Below are positions 33,806-43,456 of a stretch of DNA of 64,000 nucleotides, piece after piece. Source of the stretch: Bacteriovoracales bacterium (GTDB taxonomy: Bacteria > Bdellovibrionota > Bacteriovoracia > Bacteriovoracales > Bacteriovoracaceae); assembly GCA_030149295.1 (NCBI GenBank), contig JASBRV010000067.1, positions 1-64,000 of the forward strand, in the 5' to 3' direction. The notes under the pieces are model-generated. The model had not been told where the DNA came from and ran no database searches. It saw only the letters and a list, made by a program, of their open reading frames with translations. Made by a program: the position numbers and the translations under genes. Position 1 is the stretch's first letter. Every line of letters starts with the position of its first letter.

Positions 33806-33895
33806 ACGTAGAAATTCTATCACAAAGAATCATGTCATAGATAAAGTCTTCATCGTTTTTTCCTCATAAAGAATATTTAAGTCTATAATAGGAAT

Positions 33896-35284
33896 ATGGA
33901 AAATCATAAAATCGCAATTACGGGTGCAAGTGGCTTCATTGGGAAAAACCTATGTGACAATCTTTTAAAAGATGAGCGCACAGAACTAGTGTGCCTTTCC
34001 CGAAGAGAAAAAACATCCTTTAATAGAGAAAGGGTTTCCTGGAAGAAATGTGATTTATTTTCCATGCTGGATATTGAAAAGGCCGTAAAAGGTTGTGACA
34101 CAGCTGTTTACTTGGTCCATTCTATGCTCCCTAGCGCTCATCTAAGTCAAGCCTCCTTTGATAATCTTGATCTTATCCTTGCAGATAACTTTGCTCGTGC
34201 CTGTAAAAAAATGGGAGTTAAACACCTCGTCTACCTTTCAGGAATTATCCCAGAAAGTGAAAATTTATCCGACCACTTACGAAGCCGCTTGGAAGTAGAA
34301 AGAACTCTCGGCTCCTATGACATACCTTTAACAACTCTAAGGGCCGGTCTCATTTTAGGACCCGGAGGCAGCTCCTCTACGATGGTCATCAACCTAGTAA
34401 AAAACTTACCTATTATGATCCTACCTCAGTGGACGGAAACACTCTCCAATCCTATTGCACTCAATGACGCCGTCCTCGCTCTTCAACGATGCATTTTAGA
34501 CCCAACCATAAAAGGTGGAACCTATGACTTAGGTGGCCCTGAGGTTATAAGTTATCGCGACCTGATCACGAGGGTGGCTAAAATTATGCATAAGAAATCT
34601 CTCTTTTTTTCGGTGCCCTTCATTAGCCAAAGATTATCTAAAAAGTGGGTAAGTTTAATTACGGGCGCTCCGAGTAGTCTTGTGACTCCCTTAATCCATT
34701 CCCTTAAGCATCATATGGTCGTCAATCCGAAACACCAGTTTCCCTTTCAGCATGACCTTACCACTATCGATGATATTTTAATGCAATGCCTTAGCCATCA
34801 TACCCAATACACGCCACATGCTTATGGTTACACAGGAGAAGATGATCTTAAAGAAGTGCGTTCAGTACAAAGACTAGAAACAGTGATGCGCTCTCCTGCC
34901 CATAAAGTAGCAGCGCTCTACATTGATTGGCTGCCTAAGTTTCTAAGTCCCATAATAAAAGTCACCAAAACGGTAAGAGAAAACACCACTCAGATTTACT
35001 TTCGCCTGCGTCTTTTTGATACACCTCTTCTCATCATGCACTTTAGTGAGGAGAGATCGAGTGAAGATCGTCAGCTCTTTTACATTAAAGGCGGAATACT
35101 AGCTTATTCGGAAGGAAGAGGCCGCTTAGAATTTCGAGAGGTTCTTGATGGACGCTACACACTTGCGGCTATTCATGAGTTTCACCCAAGGCTTCCCTGG
35201 TATATTTATAAATATACTCAAGCCCTCTTTCACCTCTTTGTGATGAATCGATTTAACAAATATCTTTTAAAAATGAAGTACTAA
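33896..35284 (+). CDS. YbjT-like NAD(P)-binding protein with C-terminal SRPBCC-like (DUF2867) domain
   Basis: Residues 1-270 form an atypical extended SDR/NmrA-like domain: IAITGASGFIGKNL, AVYLVHSM, HLVYLSGI and YDLGGPEVISYRDL. The C-terminal 170 residues contain IYFRLRLFDTPLLIMHF and look like the ligand-binding DUF2867 domain in E. coli YbjT, which has the same length and order. Function of YbjT is not established. No catalytic Y-x-x-x-K is obvious. Its stop is base-adjacent to that of the convergent PilZ-FliG gene. Confidence 0.65.
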   Translation: MENHKIAITGASGFIGKNLCDNLLKDERTELVCLSRREKTSFNRERVSWKKCDLFSMLDIEKAVKGCDTAVYLVHSMLPSAHLSQASFDNLDLILADNFARACKKMGVKHLVYLSGIIPESENLSDHLRSRLEVERTLGSYDIPLTTLRAGLILGPGGSSSTMVINLVKNLPIMILPQWTETLSNPIALNDAVLALQRCILDPTIKGGTYDLGGPEVISYRDLITRVAKIMHKKSLFFSVPFISQRLSKKWVSLITGAPSSLVTPLIHSLKHHMVVNPKHQFPFQHDLTTIDDILMQCLSHHTQYTPHAYGYTGEDDLKEVRSVQRLETVMRSPAHKVAALYIDWLPKFLSPIIKVTKTVRENTTQIYFRLRLFDTPLLIMHFSEERSSEDRQLFYIKGGILAYSEGRGRLEFREVLDGRYTLAAIHEFHPRLPWYIYKYTQALFHLFVMNRFNKYLLKMKY

Positions 35285-36396
35285 ACGTATTTCACAAAAG
35301 ACTTGGCAGAGAGAACAAAAACCCCTTCTCTTTCTTTTTGAAAGATAAAATCAACAATTTGCTTTTGCGCCTTTTCAATAGCAACAGCTGACTTTGGCTC
35401 ATCTAATTTATAGAGAAAGTCTTCCTGCATCCTCTCGGTTAAATCTCCCACCAAATCATAAATTAGCTCTTTTGAGGAAAGCCTTAAAGCAGCCGCAAGG
35501 AGGTCTTGATTCACTTCAAGCCAGAACTTTTGCTTCATTTCATTAGTTAAATATCTTAGGCGGTCTAGGCTTTCCACGTGTTCAAATAACTGACGGGCCA
35601 AAACCTTATTTTCTTCACCAATTTTTTTTATCATGCGCATCTGTTCCGTATCACTCAAGCCATTGAAGCCCTCTATTTCTAAGCCTCTAGTTCTTTTTTG
35701 AGTTCTCTCAACGATACTTTTTACGGATTTAATAGATACAGATTCGATGGCCTCTTTGAACTCGATACTTAGGCGATAATTAATGTTTTGAGCCGTCCCC
35801 TCATTTTCTTCGAAAAGCTCTTCATAAGGAACGACCGATAGCACTTCTCCTTCACAATTATCTTCAAGTTCCTGGTCAGAAATATGAGTGATGTTAATTT
35901 TATCCCCCTCAGAAAAAGACTTAAATTCCTGACCTGGCCCAACAAAAGATAAGCCAGCAATAGAGAGGTCTAGGAGATTAGCACTGTATTTCTTCTGTTC
36001 CTCTCCTTGTCCCACTGTAAAACTGACAAATTTAAAATCTTGGTACAGGAAACGGTAACGCTCAACCCGACGCCTTTCTTTAAGCATAAGTTCACTTGGA
36101 GTCTTAAATATTAATTCTCCTGTATCGTAAGAAAACTTCTCTCTTTTAAAAATGAAGTCTAGCTTCTGACAATGAAGATATATCGCTTCACTGGGAATCA
36201 ACATGCCTTCCTCTACTCTTTCTTTGATAGCAACCTCACAATTGCCATCTCGATTGGTAAGCAGTTTCCCTGTAAATTGATGAAACTGTTGAGTGCTATG
36301 TTGCCAAATAGTTAAGAGATATCCATGTTTGATGGCCTTGTTGAGATGATTACTGATTCCTGGTGCGGAAAATAAACTCCACATCTTCATTGTCAT
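35281..36396 (-). CDS. PilZ domain protein with FliG C-terminal-like domain
   Basis: An N-terminal YcgR-like segment (1-100) precedes a PilZ domain at about 105-225: ERRRVERYRF supplies the Arg motif and NLLDLSIAGLSFVGPG the D-x-S-x-x-G. A C-terminal helical part (about 245-360), NQDLLAAALRLSSKELIYDLVGDL, ERMQEDFLYKLDE and EKAQKQIVDFIFQKEREG, follows the layout of the FliG C-terminal domain (ELALALKGAS..., MSKRAAE...LEE, VEEAQQKIV...LEEEGEI). FliG C touches MotA in the flagellar switch. The fusion is seen in sequence; a link to motor control is inference. Its ATG overlaps the TGA of ampG by four bases, with AGGAGAG upstream. Confidence 0.72.
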   Translation of the reverse strand: MTMKMWSLFSAPGISNHLNKAIKHGYLLTIWQHSTQQFHQFTGKLLTNRDGNCEVAIKERVEEGMLIPSEAIYLHCQKLDFIFKREKFSYDTGELIFKTPSELMLKERRRVERYRFLYQDFKFVSFTVGQGEEQKKYSANLLDLSIAGLSFVGPGQEFKSFSEGDKINITHISDQELEDNCEGEVLSVVPYEELFEENEGTAQNINYRLSIEFKEAIESVSIKSVKSIVERTQKRTRGLEIEGFNGLSDTEQMRMIKKIGEENKVLARQLFEHVESLDRLRYLTNEMKQKFWLEVNQDLLAAALRLSSKELIYDLVGDLTERMQEDFLYKLDEPKSAVAIEKAQKQIVDFIFQKEREGVFVLSAKSFVKYV

Positions 36397-37667
36397 ACAC
36401 TCTCCTGATCTTCTCTTATTTTAGTCATTAGAAAGATCAGAGCAAGCCCTGGTACAGCAAGTGCACTTCCAATAAAAAAGAAAGAAACATAACCGACATA
36501 CTCAACTAAATAGCCAGCCCCACTACCAAAGAGCGTTTTCCCCAAAGCGGCTAGTGAAGCAAAGAGCGCATATTGAGTCGCTGTGTACTTCTTATTGGTC
36601 ATTGTGGCCATAAAACTCACAAGCGCTGTCGTCCCCAAACCACTACTAAAGTCTTCAAAACCAATCACGATAGTTAAGCCTAGGGCTGTTCCCTTTAAAG
36701 AAGCAGTAGTAAGTATAGAAAACAAAGCCGTTGAAATGCATTGAAGAATACCAAAGAGAAAAAGACACCTCATAATTCCAAAATGAAAGATCGCAATTGA
36801 TCCAACACCAAGTCCCGCCATAGAGGAGATAAAGCCTATTCCTTTCGTCACTTCCGCGATCACTTTATTTGAATAGCCCATATCCACATAGAAAGTTCCC
36901 AGCATGGTTCCAACGAGAGCATCGCCAAATTTGAAAAAGAAAATGAATCCTAAAACTATAAAAGCTGCAGACCAGCCTCTTCTTCCCACAAACTCTAAAA
37001 AGGGATCAATTGCTGCTTCTTTTATTGTCTTAGGTCCATCCTCAGTAACTTCTGGTTCATCGGCAAGAAAAGTAAAAGACGTGCAACAAACCATAATGGC
37101 GGCTAAGACCAAGAAAACTTGGTTAAAAGAAAAGCCGAAAGTATCGGGATCAGCTAACCATAAACCGAAACCGCCACAAATAAGCATCCCTACTCTGTAG
37201 CCATAGACATATAAAGATGAACCGATGCCAATTTCTTCATCTGGAAGAATTTCTCTTCGATAGGCATCGATGGCGACATCTTGGGTGGCCCCAAATATCG
37301 CAACTGCCAAAGTAGCAAGAGCAACACTCAACATGGATACTTTAGGCTGACAAAAACTCAAGGCCAACATACTGGAAGCTAAACCAATTTGAGTAAGAAG
37401 CAACCAAGAGCGCCTGCGACCAAGCTTAAAAGGAGTGAAGCTATCGAGGAAAGGTCCCATTAAAAAATTGAGTGAATAAGGAATCGCCACCATACCCATA
37501 AGACCAATAGTCCCAAGGTCGACTTCTTCTCTTCTCGCCCAAACTTTAACGACATAGAAAACGATATTTATAGGAAGCCCTGCCGAGAAACCTAACAAGA
37601 GATTTATCCACATCCGTTTTCTTGACATGGCCAGTCTAAAATTGTCGATTTTCTGCTTGAGAGTCAT
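36393..37667 (-). CDS. ampG: AmpG-like muropeptide permease (MFS)
   Basis: Twelve-helix MFS transporter of 424 residues. The N-terminus (INLLLGFSAGLPINIVFYVVKVWAR, then IPYSLNFLMGPFLDSF, GRRRSWLLLTQ) and TQDVAIDAYRREI match AmpG/PAT-family proteins, which import anhydro-muropeptides for recycling. In a predator or scavenger it could take up peptidoglycan fragments from other cells. AGGATAG precedes the ATG. It shares an operon with the PilZ-FliG_C fusion. E. coli AmpG has extra C-terminal helices that this 12-helix form lacks, so the exact substrate is open. Confidence 0.82.
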   Translation of the reverse strand: MTLKQKIDNFRLAMSRKRMWINLLLGFSAGLPINIVFYVVKVWARREEVDLGTIGLMGMVAIPYSLNFLMGPFLDSFTPFKLGRRRSWLLLTQIGLASSMLALSFCQPKVSMLSVALATLAVAIFGATQDVAIDAYRREILPDEEIGIGSSLYVYGYRVGMLICGGFGLWLADPDTFGFSFNQVFLVLAAIMVCCTSFTFLADEPEVTEDGPKTIKEAAIDPFLEFVGRRGWSAAFIVLGFIFFFKFGDALVGTMLGTFYVDMGYSNKVIAEVTKGIGFISSMAGLGVGSIAIFHFGIMRCLFLFGILQCISTALFSILTTASLKGTALGLTIVIGFEDFSSGLGTTALVSFMATMTNKKYTATQYALFASLAALGKTLFGSGAGYLVEYVGYVSFFFIGSALAVPGLALIFLMTKIREDQESV

Positions 37668-38041
37668 TCTTCTATCCTATTGAAATTCTATTCTCTCCTA
37701 CTGTGAAAATTATCCAAGGATTTTGCTCGCAAAAGTTCTTACTTCTTCTATCATTTCCCACCTCAAATTTGCCCTTATTGTGAACAAAATATGTTTTATT
37801 TGGATAGATTTGACCAAAACTTATAGAAGCAACGAGTTAAAACAGCTAGTTACAGTAGGTTACCTAAATCTAGGGCTTATTCTTGGTGTCAAACTGAACC
37901 CTGAAATAACTCCATGCGTTAGCGTATAACCTTGTTAGCTTGTCAAATTTAAGTTAGATATTTGTTTTGAAAAACCAGAAAGAAAGAAATAATGCAATAC
38001 GTCTTAAAGAAATTTTACTAGAGACATAATAACAATCTACT
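37668..38041 (+). other. Noncoding region between ampG and the TonB receptor
   Basis: 374 A/T-rich bases. The only ORF (37723..37929) has no ribosome site and no recognisable content. It must hold the divergent promoters for ampG (minus) and the receptor (plus). I see no clear Fur box, hairpin or consensus -35/-10 pair. Confidence 0.5.
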
Positions 38042-40612
38042 TTGGGGACATTTATGAATTTGAAACTTGCTCTCACCCTCATGGCCATCTCACCAGCAGT
38101 GCTTTTGGCCCAAACCACAACGACTGACCTCTCTGACATCAACACCGAGGCAACCTCAACTGAATCAACAGCTGATGAGCGCTTTGAAAGAGTTGAAGTT
38201 ACTGGATCATACATCAAGCGTACTGATCTAGAGGGTGCACAGTCAGTACAAACACTAGACAGAGACTACCTTGATAAGACGGGATACAACTCTGTTGGTG
38301 ATGTTATGCGTGATCTTACCGCTTCATCTTTTGGTGGTGCACGTGAATCATCTGGTTCAGCTACTGCTGGGACAGCGACTGTTTCACTTAGAGGTCTTGG
38401 AGCAAACAGAACTCTCGTTCTTCTCAATGGACGAAGAATGGCAAAAGACGGTATTGGCGCCGCAACTGACCTTAACCTCATCCCCATGGCGGCAGTTGAA
38501 AGAATCGATATCCTTAAGACCGGTGGTTCAGCAACTTATGGTTCAGATGCTGTTGGTGGTGTCGTTAACGTCATCACGAGAAAGAACTACGTCGGTGCTG
38601 AAATCAACATGAGACAAGAAGTAACAGAACTAGAAGGTGGTAACAGAACTACGATCTCTGGTGTCTATGGAACGGCTGGATCAAAAGGCTCTATTATGGG
38701 TTCAATCCAGTATCGTAATAACGAAGTTATTTTTGACCGTGATCGTGAGTTCTCATCACAAGGTGAAAGTGTAAACGCTCCTCTTCCTTCTATCTTCCAA
38801 GGTGGAGGCTTCAACAGTATCCCTTCATGTACGACAGTAAATGAAGATGGTGCATGTACATACAACTTTGCTGACTTCTCAACAGGTCTTCCAAAGATTG
38901 AGCAATTCAACGCCCTTACTAATGCAAACTATAATATTGATTCAATGACTGAGCTTCATGCACAACTTTCTGCAACAAGAAAAGAAACGACTTGGAACTA
39001 TGCTCCAGGTGTTGTTGCCTTTAGAAGCTCTGATAACTTTACAGCTCCTAGAGATATCCAAGTTAGAGATGCAGACGGAAACTTAAGAACGATCAACGCT
39101 GGTACAGCACTTCCTTATGTTGGTTGGAGATCTGAAGCTCTTGGTACTCGTGATACTGAAGTAACGACAAACTCTTTCTCTGTTAATGCTGGTGTGAAAA
39201 GATATATCGGTGATTCTTGGGAAGCTGATTTCACAGTTGGGACTGAAAGAATCGTAAGAGATGAGCTTTCAACTCAAGGTTACGCCCTTAAAGACGTTCT
39301 TCGTGCAAGAATTGAAGATGGAAGCTGTGACATCTTTGGTGGAGACACTGCTGGATGTAACGCTCCTGGTGTAGCTTACAATCCAACTCAAGAGACAACT
39401 TCTCGAATTGATACTTATGAGCTTCGTACAAACGGTGAGCTCTTTGACCTTCCTGCTGGTCCTGTTGGAGCAGCCCTTGGTGGTCAGGTTCTTTACGAGA
39501 CATACGCAGTTAACCCTGATGCGCAATCGATCGCTGGCAACGTTGCTGGTGGTGGTACAGCTTCACCTGGCTCAGGTACTCGTCACGTTACAGCTATCTT
39601 TGGTGAGCTTGCGATTCCGATTACTGAAACTCTTGAATCACAAGTTTCTGGTCGTTACGACAGATACTCTGACTTTGGTGATACTTTCAACCCACAAGTA
39701 AACTTCCGTTATAAGCCTATGCAAGAGCTACTTTTCAGAGCTTCTGCTGGTACAGGATTTAAGGCTCCTGATATGCAAGACCTCTACGCCGCTCAAGGTG
39801 TAGGTTTCCCTACCTTTATTGACCAGAACGCTTGTCAGCAAGGTGGATCATGTCGTGCAGAACAATACGAAGTTTTCAGCGGTGGTAACCCTGCCCTTCA
39901 AGAAGAAACTTCAGAATCGTGGAATATCGGTGTTGTTGCTGAGCCAAGTAAGTACTTTTCAGTAGCTCTTGATTACTTCTCAATCAAGCTTGAAAACACT
40001 GTTGGTACTGACCTTGAAGCCATTACTCAAGCGGAGCTTAACGGTGTAGATATCTCTCAATACGGTGTGACAACTGATAGGGATCCTCAATCACAACGTC
40101 TTCTTTCTATGAACGCTCCAACTCTTAACCTTGCCACAACTGAAGTTCAGGGGATTGACCTTAACATGAGATTTAACTCTCAAGCTCAATCTTGGGGTGA
40201 TGTGATCATTTCAAACAACACATCTTTCATGACAAGATACGATATTACCAAGTTTCCTGGTCTTGCTCCAGAAAGTGTTCTTGATCTTGACCCAGGTGCA
40301 CCCGAGTGGAGAAACAACCTTAACGTTGATTACGGTGTAAACGAGAAGCTTCGTGTTGCCACAAACTTCAGAACAATTGGCGCGAACTTCAAGTCTGATC
40401 CTCTTCAAGGAAAGATTCCTACTTTTACGCAGATCGACATGCAAGCGAGTTTAGCTGTTCCATCATTCAATGCGAAAGTTTCAGTTGGTGTTATCAACCT
40501 TCTTAACGACTTTCCTGAGTTTGATGACTCATCACTTTCATCACAGCTCAACACTTCTCTTTACGATCCAATCGGGAGAAGGTTCTTCGCAGCATACACT
40601 CAATCATTCTAA
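38042..40612 (+). CDS. TonB-dependent outer-membrane receptor
   Basis: Signal peptide (MNLKLALTLMAISPAVLLAQ), TonB-box-like ERVEVTGSYIKRTD, a plug domain with SLRGLGANRTLVLLNGRRM and GSATYGSDAVGGVVNVI, then a 22-strand-type beta barrel with RASAGTGFKAPDMQDLYA, and ending in the outer-membrane signature AAYTQSF (terminal Phe). 856 residues is typical. The plug wording is close to receptors for peptides, sugars or siderophore-like ligands in marine bacteria; the substrate cannot be stated. Codons lean to GGT, GCT and AAC more than neighbours, suggesting high expression. It precedes the TonB2-type operon and ends in a strong terminator. Confidence 0.94.
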   Translation: MGTFMNLKLALTLMAISPAVLLAQTTTTDLSDINTEATSTESTADERFERVEVTGSYIKRTDLEGAQSVQTLDRDYLDKTGYNSVGDVMRDLTASSFGGARESSGSATAGTATVSLRGLGANRTLVLLNGRRMAKDGIGAATDLNLIPMAAVERIDILKTGGSATYGSDAVGGVVNVITRKNYVGAEINMRQEVTELEGGNRTTISGVYGTAGSKGSIMGSIQYRNNEVIFDRDREFSSQGESVNAPLPSIFQGGGFNSIPSCTTVNEDGACTYNFADFSTGLPKIEQFNALTNANYNIDSMTELHAQLSATRKETTWNYAPGVVAFRSSDNFTAPRDIQVRDADGNLRTINAGTALPYVGWRSEALGTRDTEVTTNSFSVNAGVKRYIGDSWEADFTVGTERIVRDELSTQGYALKDVLRARIEDGSCDIFGGDTAGCNAPGVAYNPTQETTSRIDTYELRTNGELFDLPAGPVGAALGGQVLYETYAVNPDAQSIAGNVAGGGTASPGSGTRHVTAIFGELAIPITETLESQVSGRYDRYSDFGDTFNPQVNFRYKPMQELLFRASAGTGFKAPDMQDLYAAQGVGFPTFIDQNACQQGGSCRAEQYEVFSGGNPALQEETSESWNIGVVAEPSKYFSVALDYFSIKLENTVGTDLEAITQAELNGVDISQYGVTTDRDPQSQRLLSMNAPTLNLATTEVQGIDLNMRFNSQAQSWGDVIISNNTSFMTRYDITKFPGLAPESVLDLDPGAPEWRNNLNVDYGVNEKLRVATNFRTIGANFKSDPLQGKIPTFTQIDMQASLAVPSFNAKVSVGVINLLNDFPEFDDSSLSSQLNTSLYDPIGRRFFAAYTQSF

Positions 40613-40636
40613 TCAAAGCTATATAGAGACGAATGG

Positions 40637-40666
40637 AAAAGGGAGCCACTGGCTCCCTTTTTTTTT
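40637..40666 (+). terminator. Terminator of the TonB-dependent receptor gene
   Basis: AAAAGGGAGCC-ACT-GGCTCCC then nine T, 25 bases after the stop. It separates the receptor from the energising operon that starts at 40810. Confidence 0.95.
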
Positions 40667-40809
40667 ATTAAATACAAAAACTTACAGCTCAGATGTTTCA
40701 CATTATTACTCATTCTTTAACTAAGAACCTATTGGCATAAGGTTATTTGAGCGCTAAACTCTGTCACTCTTGTAAGAGGAATATGTAATAAAATTAGGGA
40801 GCACAAAAG

Positions 40810-41577
40810 ATGAAATTAGCTATTCCCTTCCTTATTCTTATCTCTATCTCCAGTTACTCAGCATCTGGTGATAAGGCTAAGGCCGTAGTAAAGGAAGACA
40901 AAGTAAATCTAAAGATGGCTCAAGCTTCACAAAAGAAAATTGATGCCGTAGCCGACAAAACTCAAGAACTTCTTCAAACTTACCGTCAAACACTCAAGCA
41001 AATTGATAATGCAAAAAAATACAATGCTCAATTGCGTGAGATGATCAAGACTCAAGAAGAGGAAAAAGTTTCAATTAGAGCTCAAATTGTTCAGCTCAAA
41101 GACACGGCAAAGGGAATCATTCCTTTGATGGTGGACATGGTTAAGAACCTAAAAGCTTTTGTTGATCTTGATATTCCAATGCACAAAGCGGAAAGAGCTA
41201 AGAGAATTGAAAACCTCGACAAGCTTCTTGTTCGTGCCGATGTATCAACGTCAGAAAAGTTTCGCCGCATCTTAGAAGCCTATCAAGTTGAAAATGACTA
41301 TGGTCGCACCATGGACTCTTATAAAGATATCCTCAAGAAGGAAGATGGAACAGAAATGACTGTTGATTACCTTCAAATTGGTCGCGTCGCTTTTCTTTAT
41401 CAAACTCTTGATGGAAATGAGACTGGTCTTTGGGACAAAGAAGCTAAGAAATGGGTTGAGATTGGCAGTGAGTATAAGAAAAGTACTCGTGAAGCAATCA
41501 AAATGGCCAACAAGCAAACAGCTCCTCAGCTAGTAAAAATCCCTGTTTTCGCTCCAACGACAGGAGGGACATTATAA
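40810..41577 (+). CDS. DUF3450-family periplasmic protein of TonB2-type operon
   Basis: Signal peptide (MKLAIPFLILISISSYSAS), then a long coiled coil (about 25-110, LLQTYRQTLKQIDNAKKYNAQLREMIKTQEE), then a globular part with ERAKRIENLDKLLVRADVSTSEKFRRILEAYQVENDYGRT and TVDYLQIGRVAFLYQTLDG. These match DUF3450 proteins, which open TonB2-type operons in vibrios and relatives. Its TAA shares a base with the next ATG (TAATG), so translation is coupled to ttpC. Precise role unknown; likely a periplasmic part of the transport complex. Confidence 0.85.
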   Translation: MKLAIPFLILISISSYSASGDKAKAVVKEDKVNLKMAQASQKKIDAVADKTQELLQTYRQTLKQIDNAKKYNAQLREMIKTQEEEKVSIRAQIVQLKDTAKGIIPLMVDMVKNLKAFVDLDIPMHKAERAKRIENLDKLLVRADVSTSEKFRRILEAYQVENDYGRTMDSYKDILKKEDGTEMTVDYLQIGRVAFLYQTLDGNETGLWDKEAKKWVEIGSEYKKSTREAIKMANKQTAPQLVKIPVFAPTTGGTL

Positions 41578-42920
41578 TGAAAAAAACAACAATCGCCCTT
41601 ATCTCTACTCTATTAGTAGGAACATCTTTCGCTCAAGCGCCCAAAAATCTTGATGCTCTTCTTCTTCAAGTTAAGAATGAAAGAGTAGAGATGAAAAAAG
41701 AGCTTAACGAAAGAGAGAAACGCTTTGTTGGTGAAAAGAACAAGCAAGCTTCTCTTCTTGCCCAAGCAAAAAAAGAGCTCGCTCGCCAAGAGGCTATCAC
41801 TAAAAAACTACAAGCGACTTTTACCGCCAATGACAAAGTTTTAGGAAAACTTGAAGAAGAGCTCACAATTGCTAAGGGTAACCTTGGTGAGATGTTTGGG
41901 GTTGTTAAGCAAGTTGCTGGTGACTTCAAAGGCCAATTTGAGAACTCTAATATTAGTGCTCAATACCCTGGTCGTGACAAATTCATGGCAACTCTTGCTG
42001 AAACAAAGAAACTTCCCGGTATTGATGAACTCAATAAGCTTTGGTACGAAATGCAAAGGCAAATGACTGAGACTGGAAAGGTCGTTAAGTTTAAGGCCCA
42101 AGTAGTAAAACCTGACGGAACAAAGAGTGAAGAAACTGTCACTCGTGTTGGTGCCTTTAACCTCGTTGCTAATGGAAAGTACCTCAACTACCAAGCCTCA
42201 ACGGGTCAGTTAGTTGAACTTCCAAGACAGCCACAAAGTAAGTACCTTGGTATGATCGAAGATCTTGAAGGGACAACAACTGGCTTTGAAAACTTTGGTG
42301 TTGACCCATCAAAAGGACAAATCCTTAGTATGCTTGTTCAGGCGCCAAGCCTCTCAGAAAGACTCCAGCAAGGTGGGCTCGTTGGTTATGTCACTCTTGC
42401 TCTTCTATTCCTTGGTCTTTGCATGGTTGCTGAGAGAATGGTTGTTCTCAATAGAGAAGGTAAAAAAATCAAAGAACAATTGGCTAACCCTGTTGCTGGT
42501 GACGATAATCCCGTCGCTCAACTTGTGAAAGCCTTCGAAGAAAACAAAGGTAAAGATCTAGAAACTCTAGAGCTTAAGCTTGAGGAGACAATCCTCAAGA
42601 CGGCACCTGTTCTTGAAAAAGGTATTCCTACCATTAAAATTCTTTCTGCTGTAGCACCTCTTCTAGGGCTACTCGGAACGGTTACGGGTATGATCGCGAC
42701 CTTTCAATCAATCACTCTTTTTGGTACTGGGGATCCTAAGCTTATGGCCGGTGGTATCTCTTCTGCCCTTATCACAACGGTTCTCGGACTTGTTTGTGCT
42801 ATTCCTCTTCTTCTTCTTCACAATGTGGTTTCGGCAAAATCAAAAGGCCTTATCCAAATTCTTGAAGAACAAGCAGCAGGGCTTCTTTCTAAAAGAGTAG
42901 ACAGCGGGAGCGCTAACTAA
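41577..42920 (+). CDS. ttpC: TtpC-like large ExbB/MotA-TolQ family protein
   Basis: 447 residues: signal sequence, a periplasmic coiled coil and domain (20-250), then an ExbB-type proton-channel domain (about 255-445) with GYVTLALLFLGLCMVAERMVV and the pore region LSAVAPLLGLLGTVTGMIATFQSI, GTGDPKLMAGGISSALITTVLGL. The extra periplasmic N-terminus is what separates TtpC from ExbB in TonB2 systems. It is coupled at both ends (TAATG). It works with the following ExbB, ExbD and TonB to use the proton gradient for outer-membrane import. Confidence 0.88.
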   Translation: MKKTTIALISTLLVGTSFAQAPKNLDALLLQVKNERVEMKKELNEREKRFVGEKNKQASLLAQAKKELARQEAITKKLQATFTANDKVLGKLEEELTIAKGNLGEMFGVVKQVAGDFKGQFENSNISAQYPGRDKFMATLAETKKLPGIDELNKLWYEMQRQMTETGKVVKFKAQVVKPDGTKSEETVTRVGAFNLVANGKYLNYQASTGQLVELPRQPQSKYLGMIEDLEGTTTGFENFGVDPSKGQILSMLVQAPSLSERLQQGGLVGYVTLALLFLGLCMVAERMVVLNREGKKIKEQLANPVAGDDNPVAQLVKAFEENKGKDLETLELKLEETILKTAPVLEKGIPTIKILSAVAPLLGLLGTVTGMIATFQSITLFGTGDPKLMAGGISSALITTVLGLVCAIPLLLLHNVVSAKSKGLIQILEEQAAGLLSKRVDSGSAN

Positions 42921-43441
42921 TGATTTCGGGTCTATTCGAAACAGTCAGTGACTTTCTTGCAACTGGTGGAGACGTCCTAAAGGTAATTTTCTTTACGACG
43001 TTTCTCCTGTGGCTTCTCATTTTAGAGAGACTACTCTTCTATAAATTTAGATTGCCGACAATTGCTAAAGAGAAGATCGCAGAATGGTCGAATCGTAAAG
43101 ATAAGAGTACTTGGTTTGCTCACCGAGTGAGAGAGGCTGAGATTTCCCAGCTCAACCAAGAGCTTAATTCTAATATCTTTACTATCAAGACACTTGTAAG
43201 CCTTTGTCCCCTTTTAGGTTTATTAGGAACAGTTACTGGTATGATCGCTGTTTTTGATGTGATGGCCTTAACAGGAACGGGTAACGCTCGCTTGATGGCA
43301 TCCGGTATTTCTATGGCAACAATTCCTACAATGGCCGGAATGGTTGCTGCTCTCTCTGGGCTTTATTTCGGAAATCTTTTTGATGGTAAAGCGAAAAAAG
43401 AGATTGCAAAAATTGAAGACCAAATGGAATTAGAGTTTTAA
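42920..43441 (+). CDS. exbB: ExbB-type biopolymer transport protein
   Basis: 173 residues, inner membrane, three helices. FFTTFLLWLLILERLLFYK is the first; LVSLCPLLGLLGTVTGMIAVFDVMALTGTGNARLMASGISMATIPTMAGMVAALSGLYFG covers the pore helices with the conserved GLLGTVTGM and TGN-x-R motifs. Forms the proton channel with ExbD. The short size matches ExbB of TonB2-type operons. ATG overlaps the ttpC TAA; the exbD ATG follows 15 bases after its stop. Confidence 0.93.
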   Translation: MISGLFETVSDFLATGGDVLKVIFFTTFLLWLLILERLLFYKFRLPTIAKEKIAEWSNRKDKSTWFAHRVREAEISQLNQELNSNIFTIKTLVSLCPLLGLLGTVTGMIAVFDVMALTGTGNARLMASGISMATIPTMAGMVAALSGLYFGNLFDGKAKKEIAKIEDQMELEF

Positions 43442-43456
43442 TTTTTAGAGGTAGAT

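Noticed and set aside
37723-37929. 68-codon ORF in the ampG/receptor gap
   Set aside because: No ribosome site and no recognisable content; composition like noncoding DNA.
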